The translations under genes and the position numbers were made by a program. A stretch of DNA of 64,000 nucleotides, taken from contig DDWJ01000038.1 of assembly GCA_002345505.1 (NCBI GenBank), positions 21,523-85,522 on the forward strand. Reading direction: 5' to 3'. How positions within the stretch are numbered: the first letter of the stretch is position 1; every line of letters begins with the position of its first letter. The notes beneath the pieces are model-generated. The model did no database searches. It saw only the letters and a list, made by a program, of their open reading frames with translations, and was not told the origin of the DNA. This DNA comes from Caryophanales bacterium UBA2289 (GTDB lineage Bacteria > Bacillota_I > Bacilli_A > Izemoplasmatales > Hujiaoplasmataceae). Shown in pieces: positions 1 through 8,140 of the stretch.

Positions 1-1
1 T

Positions 2-979
2 TATTACAGCGCTCGAGGTAAAGAGTTTGGTATTGTTATTACAGCCGCTACGGCTATAAGTCTTCACGCTCAAGCTTTTACAAATCAGATTTCTGCTAAA
101 AGTGATTTTTATTTACCATCACTTAAAAGATTAGCTGATGCAATTAAGTCTGGTGGAGCTAAAGCAATCCTCCAACTCCATCATGGCGGTAGAATGAACG
201 CTTTAGGATTATATGAAAATCAGGATATTGTCAGTGCTTCAAGTATTAAAGCTGAAAGATCTAATGCAGCTACACCAAGAGCGTTGGAAACTCTAGAAGT
301 ATATGACACGATTGAAGACTTTCGTCAAGCAATGATCAGAGCGATTAAAAGCGGGTTTGACGGTATAGAACTTCATGGAGCGAATACTTATCTTATCCAG
401 CAATTCTTTAGTCCTCATTCAAATAGAAGGTCTGATGAATTTGGTGGTTCTTTAGAAAAAAGACTAACATTTCCTCTAATGTTAGTTGATATGGCTTTAA
501 ATACAAGAAATGAGTTTGCTAGTGAGGATTTTATAATCGGATATAGATTAAGTCCTGAAGAATTAGAAGAGCCTGGTATAACCTTAGAAGATACTACTAG
601 ATTAATAGAAGAATTGTCAAAGAGAGAAATTGATTACATTCATTTGTCTTTATCTTCATATAAACAAAGTTCCTCAAGAAATAAAGAAGAGAAAGCTCCT
701 ATTATCAATATCTTACAAAAACACAATATCAATAATCTGCCGATTATTGGTGTTGGTGGTATTGAAACCAAACGTGAGGCTTTAGAAGCTTTATCTTTAG
801 GTTTTGATCTAGTAGCTATTGGTAAAGCTGCTTTATCAGATGCAATGGTTGTATCTAATATCTTAAATGATAAACCGATTAAAAAGGTTATTGATGAAGA
901 TTCATTACTTCCAAAAGATATGAAAAAAAGAATTAGTGAATGGAGTTATTTAAAAGATAAAGGTTATACGGTAAAATAG
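2..979 (+). CDS. Old Yellow Enzyme family NADH:flavin oxidoreductase (5' end outside window)
   Basis: FMN-dependent reductase of the Old Yellow Enzyme family, which reduces activated alkenes using NAD(P)H. The reading frame is open from base 2, well before the first internal ATG at 194. Upstream codons give TAATAISLHAQAF and then QLHHGGR, a typical OYE beta-strand, so the ATG at 194 is not the start and the true N-terminus lies left of the window. Further family marks are GFDGIELHGANTYLIQQF, SPHSNRRSDEFGGSLE (substrate and flavin-side loop) and the C-terminal phosphate-binding strands IIGVGGIE and LVAIGKAAL. It resembles the YqiG/NADH-dependent flavin oxidoreductase subgroup; the substrate cannot be told from sequence. 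The next gene follows 32 bases later on the same strand. Confidence 0.93.
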   Translation, partial: YYSARGKEFGIVITAATAISLHAQAFTNQISAKSDFYLPSLKRLADAIKSGGAKAILQLHHGGRMNALGLYENQDIVSASSIKAERSNAATPRALETLEVYDTIEDFRQAMIRAIKSGFDGIELHGANTYLIQQFFSPHSNRRSDEFGGSLEKRLTFPLMLVDMALNTRNEFASEDFIIGYRLSPEELEEPGITLEDTTRLIEELSKREIDYIHLSLSSYKQSSSRNKEEKAPIINILQKHNINNLPIIGVGGIETKREALEALSLGFDLVAIGKAALSDAMVVSNILNDKPIKKVIDEDSLLPKDMKKRISEWSYLKDKGYTVK

Positions 980-1011
980 AATAGTTATATATTGCCTCTA
1001 AAGGAGATTAT

Positions 1012-1578
1012 ATGGGAAAAAAAGGAATTAGAGATTGTTTAGAGAAGGTATTTGATAAATCAAGACTTTTTTACATTTTAGCGTTTTTGATTTTACTAGC
1101 TATGACAATATTTATTACTAATGAAGTATTGCTATTATTTCTATCTCTTGTAACTTATATTAGTTATTTTATACTTATTCGAATAAAAAAAATAAGTTTT
1201 AATGATGGCGTCACTGTAAGGTTTTTTTGGCACACATTTTATGCTGGATTTATTATATACAACATGTCAAATTTCTTAGTTAATATAAGTTCACTTAAAC
1301 TAGAACTTTTATTTTTGATTGAGTCATTGCTTATAATTGCCATCATTTATTTTCCTGTGTTAATCACAAAGGTTCAAGATAAGGGATTGTTATTATTGCA
1401 AAGAACAGTTTTTTATTTTATTATAGTTTTAATGATTATTGTTATTATTGTGTTCGATAATTCAGAGTTTGATGAATATCTAGACTTTTTTTGGCTACTA
1501 CCTATTTTAGAAATGTTAGGTATTCTAGTATATAGACTAATTATAGAGAAAATGAATCTAATTGTAGAGTCAACATAA
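1012..1578 (+). CDS. Small multi-spanning membrane protein of unknown function
   Basis: A 188-residue protein that I do not recognise. It has about six hydrophobic segments, for example near residues 19-38, 40-56, 69-90, 95-120, 128-146 and 157-175, with basic residues between them, so it is an integral membrane protein. The start is well supported by AAAGGAG seven bases upstream of the ATG. No catalytic or transport motif is visible. It sits between an OYE reductase and a NimA-like flavoprotein on the same strand, but this does not reveal a role. Confidence 0.7.
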   Translation: MGKKGIRDCLEKVFDKSRLFYILAFLILLAMTIFITNEVLLLFLSLVTYISYFILIRIKKISFNDGVTVRFFWHTFYAGFIIYNMSNFLVNISSLKLELLFLIESLLIIAIIYFPVLITKVQDKGLLLLQRTVFYFIIVLMIIVIIVFDNSEFDEYLDFFWLLPILEMLGILVYRLIIEKMNLIVEST

Positions 1579-1623
1579 TTTTGTACACGGTTTTAATATT
1601 TGTTAAAAAGGAAGTCTTATTAT

Positions 1624-2085
1624 ATGTTTAGAAAAATGCGAAGAAGCGAAAAAGAAATGTCTAAAGAAATGACCCTAGCATTACTATCTAGAGGTCAAGA
1701 AGGAGTATTGGGAACTATTGGAGATAATGGCTATCCTTATACTGTAGTGGTTAACTATGTTTATCTTAACGATAAAATCTATTTTCACTCAGCAAAAACC
1801 GGACAGAAGATCGATAACATTAAATATAACAATAAAGTTTCTTTTTCTGTATTTGATAATGTTGAAGTAATCGGTGAAGAATTAACGACACATTATCAAA
1901 GTTTAGTTGTCTTTGGTAAAGCTAAGGTCATTGAAACTAGAAAAGATGTTTTATTAGCTTTAGTTAATAAATATGCGAATTTAGATCAAGAGAAAGTATT
2001 AAAAATGATTGATAAAGAAATTAATGTTACCGCAATAGTTGAAATAGAGATTGATCATATAACCGGTAAGATTGGTAAGATATAA
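1624..2085 (+). CDS. NimA-like pyridoxamine 5'-phosphate oxidase family flavoprotein
   Basis: A 153-residue split-barrel flavin-binding protein of the pyridoxamine-phosphate-oxidase-like superfamily, closest in pattern to NimA-type proteins. The N-terminal part gives GVLGTIGDNGYPYTVVVNYV, then IYFHSAKTGQKIDNI and VSFSV, which is the usual order of flavin-contacting strands in this family. A TTG at 1600 opens the frame earlier, but the ATG at 1624 has AAAAGGAAG about 9 bases upstream and gives the normal family length, so I prefer it. Such proteins reduce small molecules, sometimes nitroimidazoles, or bind flavin or heme; the substrate here is unknown. Its TAA overlaps the ATG of the next gene by one base (TAATG), so the two are probably translated together. 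Confidence 0.85.
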   Translation: MFRKMRRSEKEMSKEMTLALLSRGQEGVLGTIGDNGYPYTVVVNYVYLNDKIYFHSAKTGQKIDNIKYNNKVSFSVFDNVEVIGEELTTHYQSLVVFGKAKVIETRKDVLLALVNKYANLDQEKVLKMIDKEINVTAIVEIEIDHITGKIGKI

Positions 2086-2915
2086 TGAGTATTTTAGATA
2101 AACTATTAGATTTAGCAAATATTAATAATGGTATAAGAATAGTTGTCATGAACGGCTCAAGAGTGAATCCTAATATCGAGTCTGATAAATATCAGGATTA
2201 TGATATTGTCTTTTATGTAAACAATTATCAAGAGTTTATCAAAGACTTTTCCTTTATTGATTCTTTAGGTGAAGTATTAGTTAAACAAACATCACTAGAT
2301 CAAAGAAATGGTTTAGAAACAATCAGTGATTCTTTTACTTATATGACCCAATATAAAGATGGAAGTAGATTAGATTTAACAATTAGAGATGTTAAATATG
2401 TAATTGAAGATTTTAAAAATGACTCTTTATCAATGGTTTTAATTGATAAGGATGATTTAGATTTAATTAACAATCCTAATGAATCAAGTTATTATGTAAA
2501 GAAGATAACTAAAGAAGATTTTCGCCTTTGTGTTAATGAATTTTACTGGGTTTGTCCTTATGTGGCTAAAGGGTTAGCGAGAAATCAATTATTCTATGCG
2601 ATGAAGCATATGAATATAATTAGACATGAACTAGAAAACATGATTGATTGGTTCATAGGTAGTAAGTTTGATTTTAAACTTTCAGTTGGTAAAGGCAAAA
2701 GCCGTTACCAAGAATTATTATCTAAGGAGATGTTTGAAGCTTATAAATCAACCTTTCCAAAACTAGAAATAAATGAAATAATTAGAGCTCTAAAGGTTTC
2801 AATTAACTTTTTTGATCAATTAGCTTCAGCTTTATCCGTGATGTATAATTTCAAATATTCAACTAATCAAAAACAAGAAATGCTTTTCTTTCTTGGCAAG
2901 ATATATAAAATATAA
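2085..2915 (+). CDS. AadE-like aminoglycoside 6-adenylyltransferase family protein
   Basis: A 276-residue nucleotidyltransferase matching the aminoglycoside 6-adenylyltransferase (AadE/Ant(6)) family in length and layout. The diagnostic N-terminal strand is VVMNGSRVNPN followed by YQDYDIVFYV, which supplies the nucleotidyltransferase aspartates, and SRLDLTI supplies the third acidic residue. The C-terminal helical half (QLFYAMKHMNIIRHELENM) also fits. Family members transfer AMP to streptomycin, but chromosomal copies often have unknown natural substrates, so resistance is not implied. It overlaps the NimA-like gene by one base, and a strong terminator follows at 2943. Confidence 0.85.
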   Translation: MSILDKLLDLANINNGIRIVVMNGSRVNPNIESDKYQDYDIVFYVNNYQEFIKDFSFIDSLGEVLVKQTSLDQRNGLETISDSFTYMTQYKDGSRLDLTIRDVKYVIEDFKNDSLSMVLIDKDDLDLINNPNESSYYVKKITKEDFRLCVNEFYWVCPYVAKGLARNQLFYAMKHMNIIRHELENMIDWFIGSKFDFKLSVGKGKSRYQELLSKEMFEAYKSTFPKLEINEIIRALKVSINFFDQLASALSVMYNFKYSTNQKQEMLFFLGKIYKI

Positions 2916-2942
2916 TAAAACTAATAAGAAAATCATTTCTTT

Positions 2943-2992
2943 AAATTCCTCCTGTTTTATGTATGAATATCATAAAAAGAGGAATTTTTTTT
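2943..2992 (+). terminator. Rho-independent terminator after the aadE-like gene
   Basis: Arms AAATTCCTC and GAGGAATTT enclose a second inner stem TTTTATG/CATAAAA, and the structure runs straight into eight T. It closes the first gene group. Confidence 0.9.
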
Positions 2993-3088
2993 ATGAAAAT
3001 AATAGCTATGATTTCACTTTAAACATTAAAAAATTTATCCTTAGTTAATGCTAATATATCAAATTAAGGTTTAAATCTTCAGTCTTTA

Positions 3089-3117
3089 TTTAAAGTATTC
3101 TTTAAGAATGATATAAT
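3089..3117 (+). promoter_or_regulatory. Sigma-A-type promoter of the regulator/glycosyltransferase unit
   Basis: TTTAAA at 3089-3094 and a perfect TATAAT at 3112-3117 are separated by 17 bases. They lie about 30 bases before the start of the regulator gene, and no other candidate is seen between the terminator and the gene. Confidence 0.6.
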
Positions 3118-3147
3118 TAATTAAGTCAACACAAGAAGGTGATTTAC

Positions 3148-5133
3148 ATGGCTAATATAAATCAAATAATCCTTGAAGAGAAAGTAATGCGTTCTTCATA
3201 TTTAATTCAAGAAAACGAAGAACTTATTTTACTTGATCCGGGAGCTAAGCACCACCTCCCGGTTCTATTAAAAGAATTAAAGGAACTTGTAAATATTAAA
3301 GATATAAACATAATCATTTTACAATCAAATGATTTTTTAAACATTACTTCACTTGAAGCCCTAGTCGAAAATGGGTTTAAAGGAATGATAATAGTTAATG
3401 AAACTGGATTACCTTATTTAAATGAATCTTTGAATATTAAATTTGTGACAATAGCTGATATAGATTATAAATTGCAATTAAAGTCAGGTGAACTATTAGA
3501 GTTTATAACTACACCTTTCTTACCTTTTCCAGAATGCTTTGCGACATATATGACAAAACATCAATTGCTTTTCTCAGGGCATCTATTTTCTCAAGGCTTT
3601 TTAGAACCAAACCCAAGCCAGGAAAAATTAATAAATGCGATAAATAGTTTCCATGAATCTATCATGCCAAGCGTTGAGTTCGTTAGGCATTCATTAGCTA
3701 AGATTAAAAACTTCAAGCTTGTGGGCATCTATCCGCGTTTAGGTAACTTTATCAAAGAATTTAACATTAAAAATTTATTTGAAGCTGTTTCAAGATATGA
3801 TTTCTATAATACTAAGCAAGTCGTATTAAGAAAAAACCAAAAGAATGTTTCTTATAACTATGAAGCGATTCTTAATCATATGCTTAGATGGCTAGAAACC
3901 AGATATCATCCGAGTGAAATCTACGAAGTATTTAAAGACTCTAAAATTGAACTTGAACAATTTGCTAATCTTGAAATAGCGAGTTCTTCTTTATCGGGTT
4001 ATAAACTATGGAATTATTTTTTCGAAATAATCTTTAATCAAAAAGGAGTTTATTGGCTAGCTTTATTAGAACCGATTGTCAGAAAATACAATCGTCTTTA
4101 TAACATAAATTTACCAGCGATTTACACATCTAAATTTATCCAACAAGCTAAAGAAATTCAATCTCTAAGTGCCAATAATACTGTTTTAGGAGAAAGACTC
4201 CAAGACTTGCAAAACAAAGTCACGGAAACCACCGACAGACTCTTAAGATGTCCAATTACCAATCTCTACAACCAAAGGTTTATGATTGAACATTTACTGA
4301 CAAATCTTGATAAACCAATGGTAGTAGGTGAAACCAGAGGTTTAATGGCGATAAACATTGATAATTTGGTTAAAATAAACAAAAAATATGGACCGACTAA
4401 AGGTGACGAAACTCTAAGAAATCTAGTTTATGTTTTAAATAAAACAAAAAGTGACTTAACGCTTTTATTTAAACAAAACGGTCCTGGCATATTTGTTTAT
4501 AAACAGAGTACTACTGAAGATGAAATAAAAAGTTTTGTCTCTAGATTAAACAAAAATATCGCTGACAGCGATATCTTTGTCGAACCGATAACAGTTTCTA
4601 TTTCAATTGTTAGAATTAATGAGTTAAATCCCGAATATCCGACTAAAGAAAGAGTTAATCAATTAATCGAACTAACCTTAACAAGATTAGAAAGAGCTAA
4701 ACAAAAAGGTAATGGTCAGGTATTAGATAAAGATACCGATATTAATACATACACAGAAGGAATCATTCTTCTTGTTGATGAAGACGAAACATACCAAAAC
4801 TTAATGATCAAAATCTTTAAACGAATCCATTACGACGTAATTATTGCTAAAGATATTTATCAAGCTTATGAAATCTTAGAAAATAAGAAAATTGACTGTA
4901 TAATATCAGAAATTAACTTATCTAAGTTAGATGGATTCCGCTTTAAACAAAAACTAAATGATGATATCGCCTTTAAATCAATTCCTTTCATTATTGCATC
5001 ACACCATAAAAGCCTAGATGCAATAATGAGGGCTAATCTTTTAGATATTGATTTAGTTTTAAAGAAACCGATAATACCTGAAGAAATAATCGGTCATATT
5101 AAAAGAATTAAAGATAAGCAGGTGAGATTATGA
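3148..5133 (+). CDS. Degenerate ODP/metallo-beta-lactamase - GGDEF - receiver protein (likely non-catalytic regulator)
   Basis: A 661-residue three-domain protein. Residues about 10-160 follow the flavodiiron (ODP) metallo-beta-lactamase fold (SSYLI, LLDPG, ITTPFLPFPECFATYM, LLFSGHLF), but the metal-binding HxExDH stretch is replaced by QSNDFLN. Residues about 390-500 are GGDEF-like (INIDNL, INKKYG, KGDETLR, TVSISI), but the signature is replaced by NGPGIF, so no cyclase activity is expected. Residues 537-655 are a receiver domain with the acidic pair VDEDE and the conserved Lys in KKP, but Glu588 occupies the phospho-acceptor Asp position. The ATG at 3148 is preceded by AAGGTG; an upstream in-frame GTG lies inside this ribosome site and is rejected. 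The stop overlaps the ATG of the glycosyltransferase (ATGA), implying coupled synthesis and joint function. I infer it senses or scaffolds for that membrane enzyme. Confidence 0.85.
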   Translation: MANINQIILEEKVMRSSYLIQENEELILLDPGAKHHLPVLLKELKELVNIKDINIIILQSNDFLNITSLEALVENGFKGMIIVNETGLPYLNESLNIKFVTIADIDYKLQLKSGELLEFITTPFLPFPECFATYMTKHQLLFSGHLFSQGFLEPNPSQEKLINAINSFHESIMPSVEFVRHSLAKIKNFKLVGIYPRLGNFIKEFNIKNLFEAVSRYDFYNTKQVVLRKNQKNVSYNYEAILNHMLRWLETRYHPSEIYEVFKDSKIELEQFANLEIASSSLSGYKLWNYFFEIIFNQKGVYWLALLEPIVRKYNRLYNINLPAIYTSKFIQQAKEIQSLSANNTVLGERLQDLQNKVTETTDRLLRCPITNLYNQRFMIEHLLTNLDKPMVVGETRGLMAINIDNLVKINKKYGPTKGDETLRNLVYVLNKTKSDLTLLFKQNGPGIFVYKQSTTEDEIKSFVSRLNKNIADSDIFVEPITVSISIVRINELNPEYPTKERVNQLIELTLTRLERAKQKGNGQVLDKDTDINTYTEGIILLVDEDETYQNLMIKIFKRIHYDVIIAKDIYQAYEILENKKIDCIISEINLSKLDGFRFKQKLNDDIAFKSIPFIIASHHKSLDAIMRANLLDIDLVLKKPIIPEEIIGHIKRIKDKQVRL

Positions 5134-7979
5134 TTCTTGACATAATCTACGCTGTTTTAATAATCTTCCTGATTATCTCTTTAGTATTTATTATCTTAAT
5201 TTTAACTCAAAAATATCGTCACAAAGTCTATTTGAAAAGAGTAAATCAAGCAAGAGATTATATATTTAAAAAATATATCGATAAAGAAGAAGTAGAAAAA
5301 CCTGTCACAGACAAGTTTTTTCTTGATGCTTTGATTGATGTTGACGAACAAATAAAATTAGATGTTCCTGTAAGGAAAAAAATTATCGCTGAATTAGATG
5401 AAACCAAATTCATCAACAAGCAGAAGAAAAACCTTAATTCACACTTCACATATCGCCGTTTAATCGCTGTTTATTATATTGGACGACTTAATACTAGAGA
5501 AGGTTATACATTGCTTATAAACCGGTTTTCAAAGGAAAAAAACGAAGCTGTTAAACTAGGAATTATTCAAAGTGTAACTATTACAGAAAGAATAACTGAT
5601 TTAGAACCGCTTATTGAATCTTTAATTAATTCTTCAGCTGATTACCAACAAAGATTAGCAATTATCCTTGGTAATAATTACGAAAGAATCGGAAAAAGAT
5701 TAGTTGAATACACATTAGATCGCCGTTTTGAAATCATGCTTTTATTGATTAGAATATCGGAGTTTAATCCTGGAGCGATTCTTTTGGATTATCTGGAGAA
5801 AACTCTTAGCTGGTTGAAAGAAGACGACCAATTTAATGAAAATGAAAAATATCAATTGAAAGAAGCCTTATTGAAAAGTTTGCTTAAGAACTTACCGGAC
5901 ACATTAAAATCATTTTGTAATAATTCAGATGATATGCTTGTAAAAATTTACGCAATTAAATCATTAGAAAAGAATCCGGATATCGAATACTTAAAATTGC
6001 TTATCGAAGGATATGATCAATCGGAGATTGATAGATATCGTACTGAAACTCTTGCAAGAATCGTTGAAAACGAAAGTTATTTTCTCGATTATATCTTAAG
6101 AAGCTTTTCAAGTTTTAATACTTACCAAAAATCACAAATAATTATCGCTATTTCCAATCGAATCGAGTATATCGTCTTGAATAATTATACTAGTAATCTA
6201 AAACTTGTCGAAGAGATAATTTTGCTGATGATGGATAAAAAGATTACTGAACCGTTAATTGACTTTTTAGACATGAATACCGATGAATTAATTGAAGATG
6301 CTTTAATGCCGGTATTAAAAAAAGGTTTAGCAATCGATTTAGAACTTACAAAAGAGTTTAGAGCTTATTTAAAAACGGAAACACTAAAGAAACTTTCTTT
6401 ACAACCATTAAGATTAGAATCAATAGCTAAACCAAAACCACCTAAAGAAAAAGGTAAGATTGTTTGGATTAGTTCTTGGATAGCTTTTACTATTCTTTTA
6501 TTTCCAATAATCTACTTAATTAGAATTAACGTCAATATATTAAACCTTAGTCCAAAGGAATTTTTTGAAGGATTTTTAATTGATGTAAATGTTTATTTAA
6601 TCTTCTATTTTGTAGCGATTAATTCAGTTTATATTATCTTATTTATTCTCGCTTTAATCGGTTCTAGAAGAACGGTTAATTTAGCTAAAACCAAGAAATT
6701 CTCCCTGCTTTTTACCGATAAATTATTACCAGGTATTTCTATTATCGCACCTGCCTATAATGAAGAAAAAAGTATAATAGAAAGTGTGACTTCTTTACTA
6801 AATCTTAAGTATCCCAATTATGAAGTAATCGTTGTTAATGACGGATCAAAAGACGATACTTTAAGCGTTATGATAAATCACTTTAATCTTATCCGTATAC
6901 ATTCTGTTCATGAGAACAGTTTAAACACTAAAAAGATCAGAGGGGTTTATATTACCAAAGATATTCCTAATTTAGTGATTGTTGATAAGTATAATGGCGG
7001 TAAAGCTGATGCTTTAAATACTGGGGTTAATGTTGCAAGTAAAACATTTATTTGCGGTATTGACGCTGATAGTATTTTAGAGGGTGATGCTTTATTAAAG
7101 TTAGCTTCAGCAATGCTTGATAATACCAAGCCAGTTCTTGCGATGGGCGGTAATATTTATCCTGCAAATGGGTTTACCTTAAATAAGGGTCAGGTTGAAA
7201 AAAGAGCTATTCCAAAAGAATCGCTATGTCGTTTCCAAACAATTGAATATTTGCGAGCTTTTACAAGCGGTAGAATCGGTTGGAGTTCTTTAAAGAGTTT
7301 AATGATTATTTCCGGAGCTTTTGGTCTTTTTGAAAGAAAAGCACTTATTAGCAGCGGAGGGTATCTAACCAGCAGTGGTGCATATAAAAAAGACACAGTG
7401 GGAGAAGATATGGAATTAGTGGTTAGATTAACCACTCAAGCTTTAGCGAAGAAAGAACCACACCGTGTGCAGTACGTTTATAATGCTTACTGTTATACCG
7501 AACTCCCAAGCGATTTAAAAACGCTTTTAAAGCAAAGAAACAGATGGCAAAGAGGATTGTTGGATATCTTATCCTTCCATAGAAAGATTGCTTTTAAACC
7601 GAAGTATAAACAAATTGGTTTTATTGGTTATCCTTATTTCTTTTTCTTTGAATTTTTAGGACCTTTCCTTGAATTACTTGGATATACGATGCTTATTCTC
7701 GCCTTAGCTTTAGGACTTTTAAATACAACAATTGTTTTAGCTATTTTTACCGCTTCGATTGGTTTTGGTGTAGTTGTATCTTTATCATCATTATTTATGA
7801 CCGAACGAGATATTTTGATGATGAATACGAAAGAAACTTTAATTTTGCTGCTATATGCAGTTTTGGAGAATTTTGGCTATCGACAAATGATATCAATCCA
7901 TCGAGTCTTCAGCAGTTTTAGCGCACTAAAAGAAAGTGGGCAATGGGGTAGTCAAAACCGAAAAGGTTTTAAAACTTAA
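5130..7979 (+). CDS. HEAT-repeat and membrane family-2 processive glycosyltransferase
   Basis: A 949-residue membrane protein. One N-terminal membrane helix (residues 3-27) is followed by about 350 residues of short helical HEAT-like repeats, two membrane helices (about 445-512), a family-2 glycosyltransferase domain from about 532, and C-terminal membrane helices (about 832-900). The glycosyltransferase has all the motifs of polysaccharide synthases of the cellulose/hyaluronan/PNAG type: DGSKDD from Asp571, DAD at 645-647, GED at 758-760 and QRNRW at 802-806. It probably polymerises a surface polysaccharide from a nucleotide sugar while extruding it. The HEAT array in front of the catalytic domain is unusual and looks like a docking surface, perhaps for the regulator encoded just upstream with an ATGA overlap. 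Sugar and product are unknown. Confidence 0.88.
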   Translation: MILDIIYAVLIIFLIISLVFIILILTQKYRHKVYLKRVNQARDYIFKKYIDKEEVEKPVTDKFFLDALIDVDEQIKLDVPVRKKIIAELDETKFINKQKKNLNSHFTYRRLIAVYYIGRLNTREGYTLLINRFSKEKNEAVKLGIIQSVTITERITDLEPLIESLINSSADYQQRLAIILGNNYERIGKRLVEYTLDRRFEIMLLLIRISEFNPGAILLDYLEKTLSWLKEDDQFNENEKYQLKEALLKSLLKNLPDTLKSFCNNSDDMLVKIYAIKSLEKNPDIEYLKLLIEGYDQSEIDRYRTETLARIVENESYFLDYILRSFSSFNTYQKSQIIIAISNRIEYIVLNNYTSNLKLVEEIILLMMDKKITEPLIDFLDMNTDELIEDALMPVLKKGLAIDLELTKEFRAYLKTETLKKLSLQPLRLESIAKPKPPKEKGKIVWISSWIAFTILLFPIIYLIRINVNILNLSPKEFFEGFLIDVNVYLIFYFVAINSVYIILFILALIGSRRTVNLAKTKKFSLLFTDKLLPGISIIAPAYNEEKSIIESVTSLLNLKYPNYEVIVVNDGSKDDTLSVMINHFNLIRIHSVHENSLNTKKIRGVYITKDIPNLVIVDKYNGGKADALNTGVNVASKTFICGIDADSILEGDALLKLASAMLDNTKPVLAMGGNIYPANGFTLNKGQVEKRAIPKESLCRFQTIEYLRAFTSGRIGWSSLKSLMIISGAFGLFERKALISSGGYLTSSGAYKKDTVGEDMELVVRLTTQALAKKEPHRVQYVYNAYCYTELPSDLKTLLKQRNRWQRGLLDILSFHRKIAFKPKYKQIGFIGYPYFFFFEFLGPFLELLGYTMLILALALGLLNTTIVLAIFTASIGFGVVVSLSSLFMTERDILMMNTKETLILLLYAVLENFGYRQMISIHRVFSSFSALKESGQWGSQNRKGFKT

Positions 7980-8018
7980 GAAATGATTTCGTTTGGGAGT
8001 TGATTTAATTAAATGATA

Positions 8019-8047
8019 TTGATTAATTATTTTTAAAGTAGTAATAT
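8019..8047 (+). promoter_or_regulatory. Possible promoter upstream of the surface lipoprotein gene
   Basis: TTGATT at 8019-8024 and TAATAT at 8042-8047 are 17 bases apart. A transcript from here would carry the terminator-like hairpin at 8078 in its leader. Confidence 0.4.
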
Positions 8048-8077
8048 GAAACTATGATATTGATGTATTTTGCCAAG

Positions 8078-8121
8078 AAGGGCAACGAGATTTACTAAAT
8101 CTTGTTGCCCTTATATATTTT
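8078..8121 (+). terminator. Strong hairpin terminator, or leader attenuator of the surface lipoprotein
   Basis: A 16-base-pair stem with four loop bases has arms starting AAGGGCAACGAG and ending TTGTTGCCCTT. It is followed by a T-rich run. It ends only about 20 bases before the next start codon, so either it ends the glycosyltransferase transcript or it lies in the leader of the lipoprotein gene. Confidence 0.85.
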
Positions 8122-8140
8122 TTAAAGGGAGAGATGATAT

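Noticed and set aside
194..979. Start of the OYE gene at the ATG at 194
   Set aside because: The frame is open to the window edge and the upstream codons encode conserved OYE sequence, so this ATG is internal.
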